Shown here: positions 1 to 12,389 of the stretch, piece after piece
How positions within the stretch are numbered: the first letter of the stretch is position 1
How the letters are laid out: every line of letters begins with the position of its first letter
NCBI GenBank assembly: GCA_033239525.1
Contig: BSYO01000025.1
Span: 1,956,001-2,020,000, forward strand
Direction: 5' to 3'
Source of the DNA: Nepenthes gracilis
Lineage: Eukaryota; Streptophyta; Magnoliopsida; Caryophyllales; Nepenthaceae
DNA: 64,000 nt
Notes under the pieces: model-generated
The model's input: only the letters and a program-made list of their open reading frames with translations
What the model was told of the DNA's origin: nothing
Databases searched by the model: none
Program-made: the position numbers and the translations under genes

Positions 1-2773
1 ATAAATATAACAAAATATATAAAATATGAAAATTGGCGTAATATAAAATATAAAATATAAATATTATCTATCTTTCTAAATACGTATTTTTTGAAAATAA
101 TATATAAATACAAAGTCTTTGAATTTTTGGTCAATCATCGGTTACCAAAATATTGTGAAAACATGATGAATAAAATTACACAATTAAATATATAAATTAT
201 ATGATAATATTTAATATAAAAAATTTATTTTAATAGTAAAAAGTTATAAGATAAACTTTTAAAAAAATTAATTATAATAATATTTGATTATAAATATAAT
301 TTTATTCAAAAATTGTAATATCCAATTCTTCATCCAATTAGTTTGATTTTGGATATATTAAAAATGATGGTATAATATGAATTTGAAGAAAATTGAAAAC
401 AAAAAAACAGTTTCGACGCCTAAAGCACACTTGATGTGCACTCATGCACATTTGGCATGCTCGATAAGCATCTAAAATGGTGCTTAAGTGCAAATTCCAG
501 AGTACTCATGCGCATTTGGGGTCAGACAGTAGCGCTTAACGTACGCCGATTCGATTATATAAGAACGACGCATACTTTTCTTGGTCATTTTCGCATGAAA
601 AGAAAGAGAAAGAGGAGAGGAGTAAGAAAATAAGGAAGATTTTGAAGTATCATTTGTTCATATCTGTAATATTAAATATTAAAATAGATATTATTATGTT
701 CTATTCATAGTCTATTTTTATTTCCTTTTAATTTTACATATATTTGATAAATTTAATATACATGTACGTCATTTTACTTACCTTATTTTGATTTCTCGTA
801 CATGCAAGTCACGTTTACCGGTTGTTTTAAAATTTCACTTTACTTTTATTATTATTTGAGAATTTTTACTTATTTTATGAAAATGTGTATATATTTTGAT
901 ATGATATATTTATGTATAAGAATATTTGTTGAGAAAAAAGTCATAAAAATTTACATATGAGCCATGCTTGTAGCATTTATACATGTGCTTTGAGTTAGGA
1001 TGTAACTTTATTATTCGATTCGATATGTGTACTTTTCCTTGTAGTGAAAAGTTTTATATTTGACATTTTCAAGTTTAAGTTTTATACTTTTTCTACCGAA
1101 TATGAAAAGTTTTAGACTTGTGATATAGAAATCATTTTCGATTTGTATTTATATAAGAACCATCGTAAAATATTAAACAGAGTTAATATATTCAAACGTT
1201 CTAATATATTCAGATAAATTTAAAAATTACACCTTATATCTACAAGTGGTAAAATAAAGTGGTTTCATCCCCATTTATTAGGGACAATATGTAGACGGCT
1301 AGCTTACTGATCTAAATAGTAGTGATATAGTTTTAAATTATTGAGATTAGGAATAATTCTTTCTTAAAGTCAACCTTTTGATCTTTGGCTCTTCGATTTG
1401 AGTATACCTTAGATTTTTGATATATTTTACCTGTATTAATTTGAATGTTTGATATTTCGATTAAGATTCATAAGTTTTGCTCACAGTTAGAATTCGATTA
1501 GTTTCATACATTCAGAACTTTTAATCTTCGTTTTGGATTATATTTTTAAGTACAAAACCATATTCGGATTTTCCATATAGTGGACATTTAGATTTTGACA
1601 CTTATGAATTTTCGTATACGTTTTAATTCTCTTCAGTATTTTATGGACGCATCGGTTCGTTATATATTATATACTGATACTTATTGAGTATAAAATGTAT
1701 GTTTTTATTGTTTCTTATTTTTTCAAATTAGTGGATTAGAATATATTGTAGGAAACTCAAGACATGAACTTTGACAAAAGTTTCATTTTCATTTGGTCTG
1801 TATTACCTTTGCATTCGGGTTGTGTTCGCATTATATATATTTTAGTATTGTTTGAGGCAGCAGATAGGATGATAATAGTATATTATATTGTTAATGAGAT
1901 AATGTTCAGATTATTCAATTGTTTGGATATTATGGCGTTTGGTCAGTTATGGATCAGTGACTTTATTGTATAGTGAATTGTTACCTTTTTTTATGGACTT
2001 TTGAGCAGGTTATGATTAATTATTTGTCTAAATTGGTAGTTAAAAAAACCATGTAAATAGTTGGTATTATTATCTATTATCATTGTTAATGTTAAGGTTA
2101 CATGCATATATTGTTATGTCACTCTTGGATTTTGATTTTAATTTTAATTTTAGATGTCGTAATTAAAATTTTATTTTATAGTATTTAATTATTGTTTGTT
2201 ATTTATGACCTATTTTGATTTGAGTTGATAACAAAATTTATCCATTATAACTCAAATAAATGATCGGCTTAAAATAATATATCTAATAATCCACTAGATA
2301 ATATATATTAAAAAAAGAGTAACCAAACGATACTATATTTTAAAAATAAAATTAGAATAATATATCCAACCTTAATAAAAAACAAAACTCGAGACAAATC
2401 TCAATAAAATATTAAACCCTTTCATATTTTCTCTTTTTTGTCTCATCTATCTTCGTAGGGCATTTCTTTTGTGTCAAAAGATTTCAAATGTTCTAAAGTC
2501 TAAAGGGATTATTTTTGTCTTGCAATGCAACCGTCCAGTGTTAACACCCAATTGCCTATCTCGTGCCTATTTTGCAACCCTTTTGTGTATGTTTACTAAA
2601 TTGTTTTCCAATCCTGGCGCTTAAACTGTCAGTTTGTGTTATTCTCATTGAACTACCCACAAATAGTTTGTTCGAGCAAACATCACATGATTTTTAGTTA
2701 ACAACGTCAATCAAGTGGGTCTATGAATATCATGCGACCCTCAAAATGACCGATTTGTTAGGTGTAAAATTCA
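1..2773. other. AT-rich intergenic DNA
   Basis: Strongly AT-rich with frequent stops in all frames. The open frames near 436-633 and 1764-1973 are short, lack recognisable domains and look random. A somewhat GC-richer block at about 411-620 may be an old repeat and is listed separately. I see no other gene or RNA here. Confidence 0.6.
411..760. repeat. Possible third copy of a diverged dispersed repeat
   Basis: This block has the same order of parts as those at about 23726-24260 and 25855-26400: a GC-richer part with ATGTGCACTCATG-like and ACTCATGCGCATTTGG-like words, a short AT stretch, a purine run of AGAAAGAGAAAG type, then a T-rich tail. Similarity is in layout and short words only. It may be a decayed LTR or non-autonomous element. 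Confidence 0.3.
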
Positions 2774-2880
2774 GGGTGCAACACGAGCAGTGTTAGGGAA
2801 TGACCTAGGTGCTATTGGGTGCGACACTAGTAGTGCTGGAGAGCGACTCGGACGTTATTGAGCACGACAAGGGTGCTGCA
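2774..2880. repeat. Degenerate ~21-bp tandem repeat, five units
   Basis: Five units of 21-22 bp can be laid out, starting near 2774, 2796, 2817, 2839 and 2860. Each follows a pattern like GGGTGCGACACTAGTAGTGCT, with a GAC/AAC core followed by a GTGCTRTT-like end. The block is much more GC-rich than its surroundings. No long open frame runs through it. Function is unknown. Confidence 0.5.
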
Positions 2881-5800
2881 AGGCTTGACATGGTTAAATT
2901 TCAGTCCACTCGGCTAACAGCAATCCGCGTGCTCATCCGAGACAAGCTTAAGTTCTTGTCAGTTTACTAGTAAATTCAATTAAATTATAAAGTACCTACA
3001 AATATATTATGGATGAGAGATATAAAGTTATTTAATAAGTTTTTAATTAGATATAAATTATTTATTTAAATAGATTTAAGTCATGGACAACATAAGTATC
3101 AACAAGACCATCATTTATAAAAATTTCAATTCCATAAATTTTATTTTGATTAATTTAATTTTTAAAAATTTTAGACCTTTTATTCTTATATTATAAAATA
3201 TAAAATTAAAATAATATATTAAATATTTTATAATTTTTTCCATGTATTGATTAAAAAAAACCTTAATTATTAAAAAAATTAAAAATTTTATATATACATG
3301 TATTCCTTCTCCATTAAGTAAGGTGCTTTTTCATGCCACGTGTCTTTCATTGGGACATGACAGCTATTAATTTATTCAGAATTAAATATATATCGATATT
3401 TATAAAAGATAAATTATTAACTGAAAAATTACATTTAATGTGAAATATATTTTACATTAATATATTTAATGTAATTCAATGTACTTAAGTTGACCAGGCT
3501 TGTGGGTTTGGTCTTAAATAGACATGGATCCTACTTTATTATATATAATTCAAATACTATGATTTATGTCCATTTTTATACTTATTTATATTAGAATTAT
3601 TACAATAAATATAAATTTTATTTATTTTATAATTAATAATATAAATATTGTCAAAATAATATTATAGTAAAAAATGTAAGAGAAATGCTACCATTGTTTA
3701 AACAGGTGTTATTTCTATATAAAGAGTGATCTCCTATCATTTGAGGAAGCTCGGAGAAGCCAAATGATGTAAAGCCAAAGTTCCAATGTGAAAGTTGAAA
3801 TTTTTTAATGTATATTATTTAAAAAAATGCTATAAAAGTTTCCAAATCCTTTATACAGATGGATGAATTTAAAAAATTTTCTTTCATATTCGATTATTAC
3901 TTATTATTATTGATTACTTATTTGTATTTATATACTTTTAATTAACGATTTACTTGTATTTAACATACTCAACCATGGCGTATATTTTATAGTTACATCT
4001 TGGGATTAACCCTAACACTTAAGTGTGTTCGGAGATCAATTTGGCCAGTATTTGGCTCCCAATTGGATCGGATATGCTACCCGATTTTGTGACTACAAAA
4101 TTCGGACTTTGACACTAGGCAAACGTTGTGTGGGTGACCTATGGAAAATGTCATGCTATGACAACTTGGTGTAGAAATTGAAATTAAATCTTTGACAAAA
4201 CGCATCAAGTAATCCTGAATAATATCCATTGATGCAAACTTTGGTATTAGTATGTGTCACAGTCATATCGGATAATACGTATCAGTATTATTATTGATCA
4301 ACTTGCATGATAATTTAAACTTTCTTATATACACTATATGTCAAAATGTTATGTGAAGATGATGCTTTCTTTAAAATACTTCTCATAAATTTTTTTGTGA
4401 GAAATATTTTCTATTTATAAATATTTTCGTAAGCAATTGGAGTTTAAATAACTGAACTACTTCTTTTCAATAAATGATATTTCATTAGAACAAAGTGATG
4501 GAACTACATTAAATGATATTTTTCACATATAGAATTACGTAAAGAAAGGCATGAGAGCAAAGGGAGAAAAATCCCTTCCAATTTCTTTGAAATAAGAACT
4601 TTAAGCAATATATTTAGGTAAGTCATAAATATTTAATTGCACGTTATTAATTGTAAGATAATATGATAATTTTGACAATTCGTGAATTGTTTAATTATAT
4701 AATCTTTTACAGGAGCTTATATGTCATCACGAAACTCGACCTTTTGTGCTTATGCTCACCGATGAACAGTACTTTGTACACTTGAAGAGATATAATGTAT
4801 TAGATTTCCATCAAATTTGCTGAGGGTTTTAGTGGGAGTACCTTAGGAACAGCCACTCATGCCTTTACACAATAGTGAGTGTACACGAGAAGTATGGAAG
4901 ATATCCGTTTGTCCGCGATATATGCCATAGTAAACGGTTGCTGCTCGAGCAACATTGCGCTGTGTCCAGCCCTCCTAGCATCTCATATAAGCACATTTTA
5001 TGAAATCTGATCTGCTGTTCATTCTTCCCGCAAGTGTTTCGGTCCAGGTTGTTGCCCATCGAAACGAACGACATGGGCCCGGGAGCTGATAGACAATGAG
5101 GCACCTCAATTCCTTGTGCATTCTTTTATAGATCCTGATCCACAGAGGCTTTGGTTGTCACATAGAATGGGTATGAAGAAACCCTTTTCAGCTTAAGATG
5201 AATTGTGCTTTTGAGATCCAAATGCAATAGTTACTAAAGCTTTGGCTTAACTATGGCATTCAAAAACGAATAAACTCGCACATTTGGTGAGAACAGAAGT
5301 TGTGATTATCGTGTTTGCCACAAAGTGTGCGAATCTAGCAACCCAGACTTGAGGCTACCTGCAGTTTTGGTTACCTGTTGGTGATACTGAAGGCAGCCCA
5401 ATTGTCTTATGATATGTTTGTTTACTAAAATAAATAAGATAAAAATAAAATAATATTGTTACAAAAAAGCATTATTAGATGCAATATGAGAAGAAATAAT
5501 ACATTACTTGGTTCATATGGAGAGTAATTTTACATCCGTGAATAAGATGGGAATACCAGTAGGGTGGCTGGTGGAGAGGCGGGATACAACAGTAGAGGAT
5601 CAATGAGGGGACAACCTGACTGGCTTTGAATGGCTGCTTGATTGGTGTGGATCAAGGGTGGCAGGAGGCCACGGGTGGACATGTGGCTTTGGTGATTAAT
5701 ACTGTCACTTGTGTGTGAAAATAATACCTAAACGTTTTCTTATTTCCATCATTTCAACTCATAATCCGGTCTATAACAGAACAACCTTATTATTGTGCCA

Positions 5801-6526
5801 AGTTATCTTCTTGGTGAGGTTAAAAAATCTATAAAAAATTTCTTTAAAAGTGTACTGTCATTAATAGGATGATGAAATATTAGCAAGAACCTACCCCCCA
5901 TCTTAGCAATCTGTTTCTCCTCCCATGGCAGCAATTATCCATCATAAGCCAAGTGACGCTGTCTTCTGACTTCTTTTTACAAAAGAATATGTCAGCATAC
6001 TGTTGAAATCTAGCTTTCTGTACCTATTAAAATACCTTGCACCATTACTGAGCCAGCATTGAACTGCAATGTCAGCTTCCAAAGCTTCCTCCACGACAAT
6101 GGATCATCAGATCTGTATTTACAAGAGAACAGATCCCTTCCCTTCAGGTAAACAAGATGCACCCACAAAACCGTAAGGTTTTCTTCTCTCTTTTCCACCA
6201 CTCACTAGATTTTCTTATCTGCTGGCGGGTTCTAATCTGAAGAAGTACATTTTAATCCCAGATCCCTTCTTCATGGAAGCTGCACCTTGCGCCTTAATGC
6301 TTCAAATTCACGCCCATTCGCAAGAAATTCTACATATCCCCTCGTTTTCTATAAGCACTTTGGGAAGCTGAAGAATATACTTGGGATCAAAGTAGTTCTT
6401 ACAGCCTATGTGAATATGTTCAGCATCCAACCATCTGATTCCGCTAATCATTCCATCAATCAAAATCTGACAATCCATGGCAGTCAATCACTAATATTGT
6501 GTTACAGCAACCCAATTCTGTTTGGA
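2881..6526. other. Intergenic DNA, no convincing gene
   Basis: AT-rich DNA with a less AT-rich stretch at about 4690-5700. That stretch has many stops in every frame and no protein motif I recognise; it may be a very old coding or transposon relic. The part nearest 6527 is the 3' flank of the minus-strand PPR pseudogene. Small open frames here are not supported. Confidence 0.5.
4225..4310. repeat. Fragment of the GATATC-rich dispersed repeat
   Basis: Contains ATATCGGATAATACGTATCA, close to the most conserved word of the family found in the introns further right (ATATCAGATAATACGTATTG). Only this core region seems to be left. Confidence 0.4.
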
Positions 6527-8264
6527 TCACCAATAACCAGAGCAAGAACATGAACCTTGCTTGAAACTATGAAAATGGCTCCGGTCTCTTATGATAATCT
6601 CTCTCCCATATATTCGTGAGATAATCTTTATCGCAGAATGACAATCTCGGCATATCCATAGATTCTTAAAAATACAGAGAGGAATGCAAGCTTTAGTGCT
6701 TATGAGCCCAAAACAAACCGCCAGCTTCTCGCTGTGGGTGAACAACGCCTGCTCTTTCTCCTCCAGCTCTTCAGCATTACATTGCCCATCACAAGAAGTA
6801 AAGATTTGGGATGCCATATTTGGGACATAGCCAGCGAGCCTCAACTTTTTAATAACCTCATCCAACATTGAGTATATCTCCTGTGAGCGGGGATGGGACT
6901 TATCCCCAGCACTGAACCTGTGGATGCTACCTTTGACACGAATGGAACTCATTCCAGGCACTTTCCTAATATCCATTTTCATCAGAATGTGGCGCAGATG
7001 ATTTGCCTTGCTACGTTTCCCCACTGAATCATACAAGTTCGAAAGCAAAACATGACATTCAATATTGTAGGGATCCAACTCAAGCAAATCTTGGAAACGT
7101 TTTTCTGCTAACTGCGGCTTTCCATGAATGCTGCAAGACCCCATAAGAGATCCTAGAATAACCTCATTTGGACAGATAGGCATATCCCTTATCAATTTCT
7201 CAGCTTCATCCAAACGACCTGCTCTGCCAAGAAGATCCACCACACAAGCATAGTGCTCCATCTGAGGAGTAATGCTGTACACACGTTCAATGTTATTGAA
7301 GTAATGGAGACCTTGATCAACTAAACCTGAATGGCTGCAAGCAGACAAGACAGATGTCATTGTGATGTAATCTGGCTTGGCCTCTCTGAGCATACTAGTA
7401 AACATCTCCAACACAAGATTACCCATCCCATGCATTGCTAAACCACAAAGCATAGCATTCCATGTCACCACATTTCAGGAAGCCATGTTCTGGAAAACCA
7501 TGAATGCCATGTTTATCCTACCACGCTTCGCATACTTATTTATCAAAGATGTCCCCACCATGGCATTCATCTCCTCCTCCATCCTCTTCAAAGCAAACAC
7601 ATGCACCCACCTGCCCACCATCAAGTCTCCTGACTGCGCGCAACCAGTTAAGATGGAACATAAAGTAGCAAAATTCAGCTCAAACAGCGAAATAAACACC
7701 ATTTCACCAAGAAGGGCGAAAACTTCTCTTGTGAATCCATTCTCAGCATAGCCCTTAGTCATAATAGTCCACGCTATCTCATTTCTCAGTGGCATTTCAT
7801 CGAACCCAGCCCTCCCGCAATCCAGACCTTCCCATTTAACCACACCATCCAGCATCACAGTCCAAGTGACCACACTGCTTTCACTCATATCATGAAACAC
7901 CCTTTTCGCCTCACCAATCAACCCACATTTCACATACATATCGATCATCGAATTACACATCTTGAGGGTGAATGGCACTCCCATTTTCATCACGTACCCA
8001 ATCGCATGATCCCCAGCAACGGCATTGTCCAATTGAGCGCACGCGCGGAAGACAAAAAGCATGGTAACCTCGTCCGGTTTTACACCGTATACTGGCATTT
8101 CCTTGAAGAGAGAGAGAGAGACTCAGTGGGTAGTTTGTGGTGGGTGTAGCAGTCGATGAGAGTGGTCCAGTCTACAGCGTCTTTGTGGGAATGGGGAATT
8201 TGGTCGAACAGTTTCTGCGCATTCTTAAAGTGGCCGCATTTGGAATACATCCAGAGGAGAGAAT
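6527..8264 (-). pseudogene. DYW-type pentatricopeptide repeat gene, 3' part (broken)
   Basis: This encodes most of a plant organelle RNA-binding PPR protein, a family that edits or processes mitochondrial or plastid transcripts. Repeated PPR units are visible, for example NSLLWMYSKCG, NSMIDMYVKCGLIGEAKRVF and VTWNAMLCGLAMHG, followed by E motifs. The C-terminal deaminase-like domain keeps HSEK and CRDCH, the zinc-binding HxE and CxxC signature. The last residues are GYW instead of the usual DYW. Two lesions are seen here: an in-frame TGA at 7475-7477 between MAS and NVVTWNAM, one C-to-T change from CGA; and a frameshift at the (AG)7 tract at 8107-8120, across which the PPR frame resumes as KEMPVYGVKPDEV. 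The gene continues upstream across the retrotransposon at 13976-14113. Intact it would be about 620 residues. A standard annotation might model only 6527-8098. Confidence 0.88.
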
Positions 8265-8801
8265 TGATATGCCCCCAGAGCTGTGGTAAAGTCCGAGGAG
8301 TGCTGCTTCACTGAGTCCGAGAGGTGAAGGCCGAAGACTTTGATACAAAGTGAGATGGGAGGGGAGGTCAGGCAGTGACTGACGATGAAAATCTTCAGAT
8401 TAAGAGAAGGGAAAAGAGGATCAAGAGGGAAAGGGAAAAGGAGAGGGAGAGGAAGAAAGAAGGAAAAGTGAGGGAGAGAGATGAGAGGAGAAAGAATTCA
8501 GCTGAAGTATTATTTGATTTTTATTTACTGCCAACCGGCTTAAATAACAGCAAAGAGCAATTCCATGTGTTAAAACAGAATACAGTTACAGCCACGTGAG
8601 CAACAAGATAACAGAATGTAGTTAAAAACAGAATAAAAACAATTTAAGAGAAATCAATCCCATATGCTATGTTATTGGACCTGATTATTAGAACCAGATA
8701 TAATCCCGTAATTTTCGGGGAACTTGCGTGATCCGAGTACTCTTCCGTGTGGTTGGTGGCTCCGCAGACGGCCTAACGTCCTGGTTATCAAGCCGGTAAC
8801 A
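8265..8801 (-). repeat. 3' LTR of the chromovirus
   Basis: Pairs with 13438-13975 along its whole length. On the plus strand it starts TGATATGC and ends GGTAACA, next to target copy agaat at 8260-8264. The purine-rich run at about 8390-8500 produces a long Glu/Arg/Lys open frame that is not a gene. The stretch just inside the LTR (GATGGAGACGG on the minus strand) is a plausible polypurine tract. Confidence 0.92.
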
Positions 8802-9989
8802 TTACCGTCTCCATCGAAAATTATCTTGTTCTCAAGGTTAAATGTGAGAAAGTCTTGCATAAATTCCGTAGCAGATTCCCAATTGGATTCAGTGGCCGAC
8901 TGAGATTGCCAACGAACCAAGAATTGAGGAATGAACTTGCCCTGCAAAAGGAGTTTCCTGAAGCCTAGTAATTCTGCAGGATATAGCATGGGTTGGGTAC
9001 CGTGTGCCTCAGTAGGAAAATCCACTGGCGGTTTGTTGCGTCTCCTCTGAATTGTTTCAATAATGAAACAAGGAATACATTGTGTATTTTGGAGCCTTCC
9101 GGTAAGTCAACCCGATAAGCCACTGGGCCGATGCATTCCAAAATGCGGAAAGGTCCATAATACCTTTTTGCTAGTTTGTTTGATTGTCGATGTGCAACAG
9201 TGGTTTGGCAATATGGTTGTAATTTAACAAGAACCCAATCACCAACTAAAAATTCTTTAGCAGTGCGATGCCTATCAATCTTTTGCTTCATGCGCAACTG
9301 GGCTTGCCTGGAGATTTTTTTAAGGGCCGTGAGGATGTGAGTCTGGTCCGTGAGCAATTCATCTACAGCAGCCACAGCAGATGAGCCCTGCGTGTAATCC
9401 AGCAGAGAAGGAGGTGTTCGGCCATACACTGCCTCAAATGGGCTCATACGAATCGAAGAATGCCATGCAGTGTTATAATTCCAGTCAGCCCAAGGGAGGT
9501 ATTGAACCCAAGTGGTGGGGTTGTCAGCAACAAAACAACGTAAGTAGTCTTCTAGGCACCGGTTAACAACCTCCGTTTGCCCATCGGTTTGTGGATGGTA
9601 GGAGCTACTGGTGGCAAATTTGGTTCCCTAGAGTTTAAAATGTTCCCACTAGAAATGACTCATAAAGAGTGGGCACGATCTGTCACTAGCTCCCCTGGGA
9701 CCCCATGCAACCTACATCTCTTTAACAAAACTTTGGCAAGATCCGGGGCTGTAAACTGAGTTTGCAGTGGTACAAAATGGGAATACTTGGACAAGCGATC
9801 CACAATCATCAGAACTACCATTTTCCCTTTCGAAGGTGACAAATGGGTAATGAAATCCATTGAAACTGATTCCCAAATTTTTCCTGGGATGGAAAGAGGC
9901 TGCAGCAGACCTTGAGGTGCAGTTGTAAGGGGTTTAACCTGCTGGCATACAGAGCATTGTTGGATAAATTCACGGATGTCGCAGCGCAT
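8672..9989 (-). pseudogene. Retrotransposon integrase and chromodomain region, frameshifted
   Basis: The HHCC zinc-binding part (HHSSPLGGHGEFQRT and CSVCQQVK) is followed by core blocks MDFITHLSPSKGK and VTDR. A shifted frame then carries YHPQTDGQTEVVNRC with the catalytic Glu, and MSPFEAVYGRTPPS. The C-terminal part has YYGPFRILECIGPVAYRVDLP (GPY/F module) and QFLVRWQSQSATESNWE, a typical chromodomain core. A TAG replaces the usual Trp after IANIFY near 9994. The frame runs on into the 3' LTR, as in some chromovirus clades. Confidence 0.85.
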
Positions 9990-12389
9990 TTGTGGCTAAT
10001 AGAAAATGTTGGCAATTCGGGTGAAAGTACGTTGGAATTCCCCATGACCCCCTAGGGGTGAGCTATGATACTCTTGTAGGATGAGGTCCTGTAGAGCAGA
10101 CTCAGTGGGCACCAGAATTTTGGTGTGGTAAAAGATGAGGCCATCTTTAAGAGAATAGCCAGCATGGTCACTAGGTTTGTTTTGAATGGAGGAGATTAAT
10201 GAGGAAGAAGCAGGATTTCGTTTGTGGAAGTTTCGGAGGGCATCCAGTATGGCCTGAACAGGACGGGTTGCAGCTTTCATAACAAGGTAGGAGCCCTCTT
10301 GCCGCCTAGACAAGGCATCAGCCGGTCCATTGTCTTTCCCGGGACGGTAAACGATGTCAAAATCGTATCCTAAAAGCTTGGTGATCCAGCACTGTTGCTC
10401 AGGGGTGTGTATTGTCTGCGCCATTATGGACTTAAGTGGTTGGTGATCTGTCTGAATAATAAATTTGGACCCCAAGAGGTAGGGCTGCCACTTCCTGACA
10501 GCCTCAACCACCGCGCATAGCTCCCGAACATAGGTAGATGAATTCTGCAGTCTTGGAGAAAACTGCTTGCTGTAGAAGGCTATTGGATGACCTGCTTGCA
10601 TCAAAACCGCACCTACACCTGTCCCTGATGCATCGGTTTGTATGGAAAAGGACTTAGTGAAATTGGGTAAAGCCAAGACAGGCGTGGAGGTGAGAGCAGT
10701 TTTAAGAGTCTGAAAGGTTGTCTCTGCTTCAGAATTCCAGATGAAAGTGCCCTTCCTTAACAGATGGGTGAGAGGAGTGGCAATTTGGGCGATCGGGCCA
10801 CAAAACGGCGATAATATCCGGATAATCCCAAGAATCCTCGCAGCTGTCGGACATTCGCAGGTGTTGGCCATCGTTGTGCTGCTTTTATCTTAGTGGGATC
10901 CAAAGCTACTCCTCGATCAGTAACTATATGTCCCAAGTATGCTATGGATGAACACCTAAATTCACATTTGGAAGATTTGGCATAAAAGAAGTGATTCCGT
11001 AAAATCTGGAGAGTCAACCCGAGATGCTTTAAGTGCTGCTCCCATGAGGGGCTATAAACCAATATGTCATCAAAAAATACAAGGACAAACTTTCGAAGAA
11101 CAAGACGAAATATTTCATTCATCTCTGCTTGAAATGTGGAAGGGGCATTGGAGAGTCCAAAGGGCATTACCAAGAATTCACAATGGCCCTCGTGAGTGCG
11201 GAATGCAGTCTTGTGTATATCCTCCTCGCTGACCTGCATCTGATGGTAGCCTGCCTGCAGATCCAGCTTTGAAAATGCCTTAGTGCCATGGAGTTCATCT
11301 AATAGCTCATCCACAGTTGGCAGAGAGAATCTATCCTTCACTGTAATTGCGTTCAAGGCTCGGTAATCAACACAAAACCGCCAGCTACCATCCTTTTTCT
11401 TTACTAGTAGCACCGATGATGAGAAAGGGCTAGTACTCAGTTGGATGATCCCTTCATCGAGCATATCTCAAATCATTTTCTCCATTTCTGCCTTCAGGAA
11501 ATGAGGGTATCGATATGGCTTCACGTTTTACAGAGACGCGTTTGGTTGGAGGGAAATTCGGTGATCAGTGTTACGGTGGGGGGCGTAAACCATGTGGCAC
11601 AGAGAAAACATCAGCAAAGGAAGAGAGAAGGAACTGTAGGGAGTTGGCCATCTCAGAGGAAAGATCTGTTGGTAGATTGAATTTGGGAGAGGCCTCAGGT
11701 AAATCATCTGCCGTACATTCCTCCTGTGCCTTTAACACGGTTAGCTGGAAATATGTGGCGACTGACTTAGTGACTTCACCTCTTTGCAATTGGCTTAATG
11801 TCATGGTGGACATGGTGGCCTTAGGTAATCCGTGTAAGGTAATCGTGTGGCCCTCATGATCAAAACTCATCCAGAGAGCCTTGTAATCGAAGAGCACGGG
11901 TCCAATTGAAGCCAACCATTGGACTCCAAAAACTATATCAGCACCATAGATAGGTAACAAATGTAGGTCCACTGTAAATTTGGATTTACCTAGAGTGGCC
12001 ACAACGCCGTTGCACAATCCTTAACAGTGCAGAGAATCTCCATTTCCAACCGTGACATTAAGATGATATGATGGTTCAATTGGCAACCCCAAGTGTTTGG
12101 CCATTCTAATTTGTAAGAAATTATGGGTAGAACCACTATCCACCAAAATAATCATTGGCTGGCCCATGATATAGCCTTGTAATCTCAGAGTGGAGGGGAC
12201 AAAGTGGCCTTCCAGTGTGTGTAAAGAAATAGTCAGAGCATGATCTGGAGTTAGGGAAGGAGATTCTACCCCCAAAGTATGCTCTGCTGCCAAATCTCCT
12301 TCTACTATTTCAGCCTCGGAAGGTGAAGACGTAAGGGTATCAGAGTGATCCTCCTCTATCAGCATATACAAAAATTGGGGCGGTTTACA
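9990..12389 (-). pseudogene. Retrotransposon protease, reverse transcriptase and RNase H, frameshifted
   Basis: Domains in order are an aspartic protease with VDSGSTHNFL (about 12110-12160); reverse transcriptase with KKKDGSWRFCVDYRALN, KLDLQAGYHQ, MPFGLSNAPSTFQ and the catalytic FFDDILVYS (about 10930-11460); and RNase H with QTDASGTGVGAVL and TDHQPLKS. Breaks include a TAA after DSLHC at about 12018-12020, a frameshift in a C run near 11573, a TGA just before DMLDEGII at about 11465, and a frameshift near 10795 between GLSGYYRRF and GPIAQIATPL. Key catalytic motifs survive, but no continuous polyprotein remains. Confidence 0.88.

Noticed and set aside
8375..8599. Arg/Glu/Lys-rich open frame, with a near copy at 13548-13772
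   Set aside because: Both lie in the same purine-rich part of the two LTRs.
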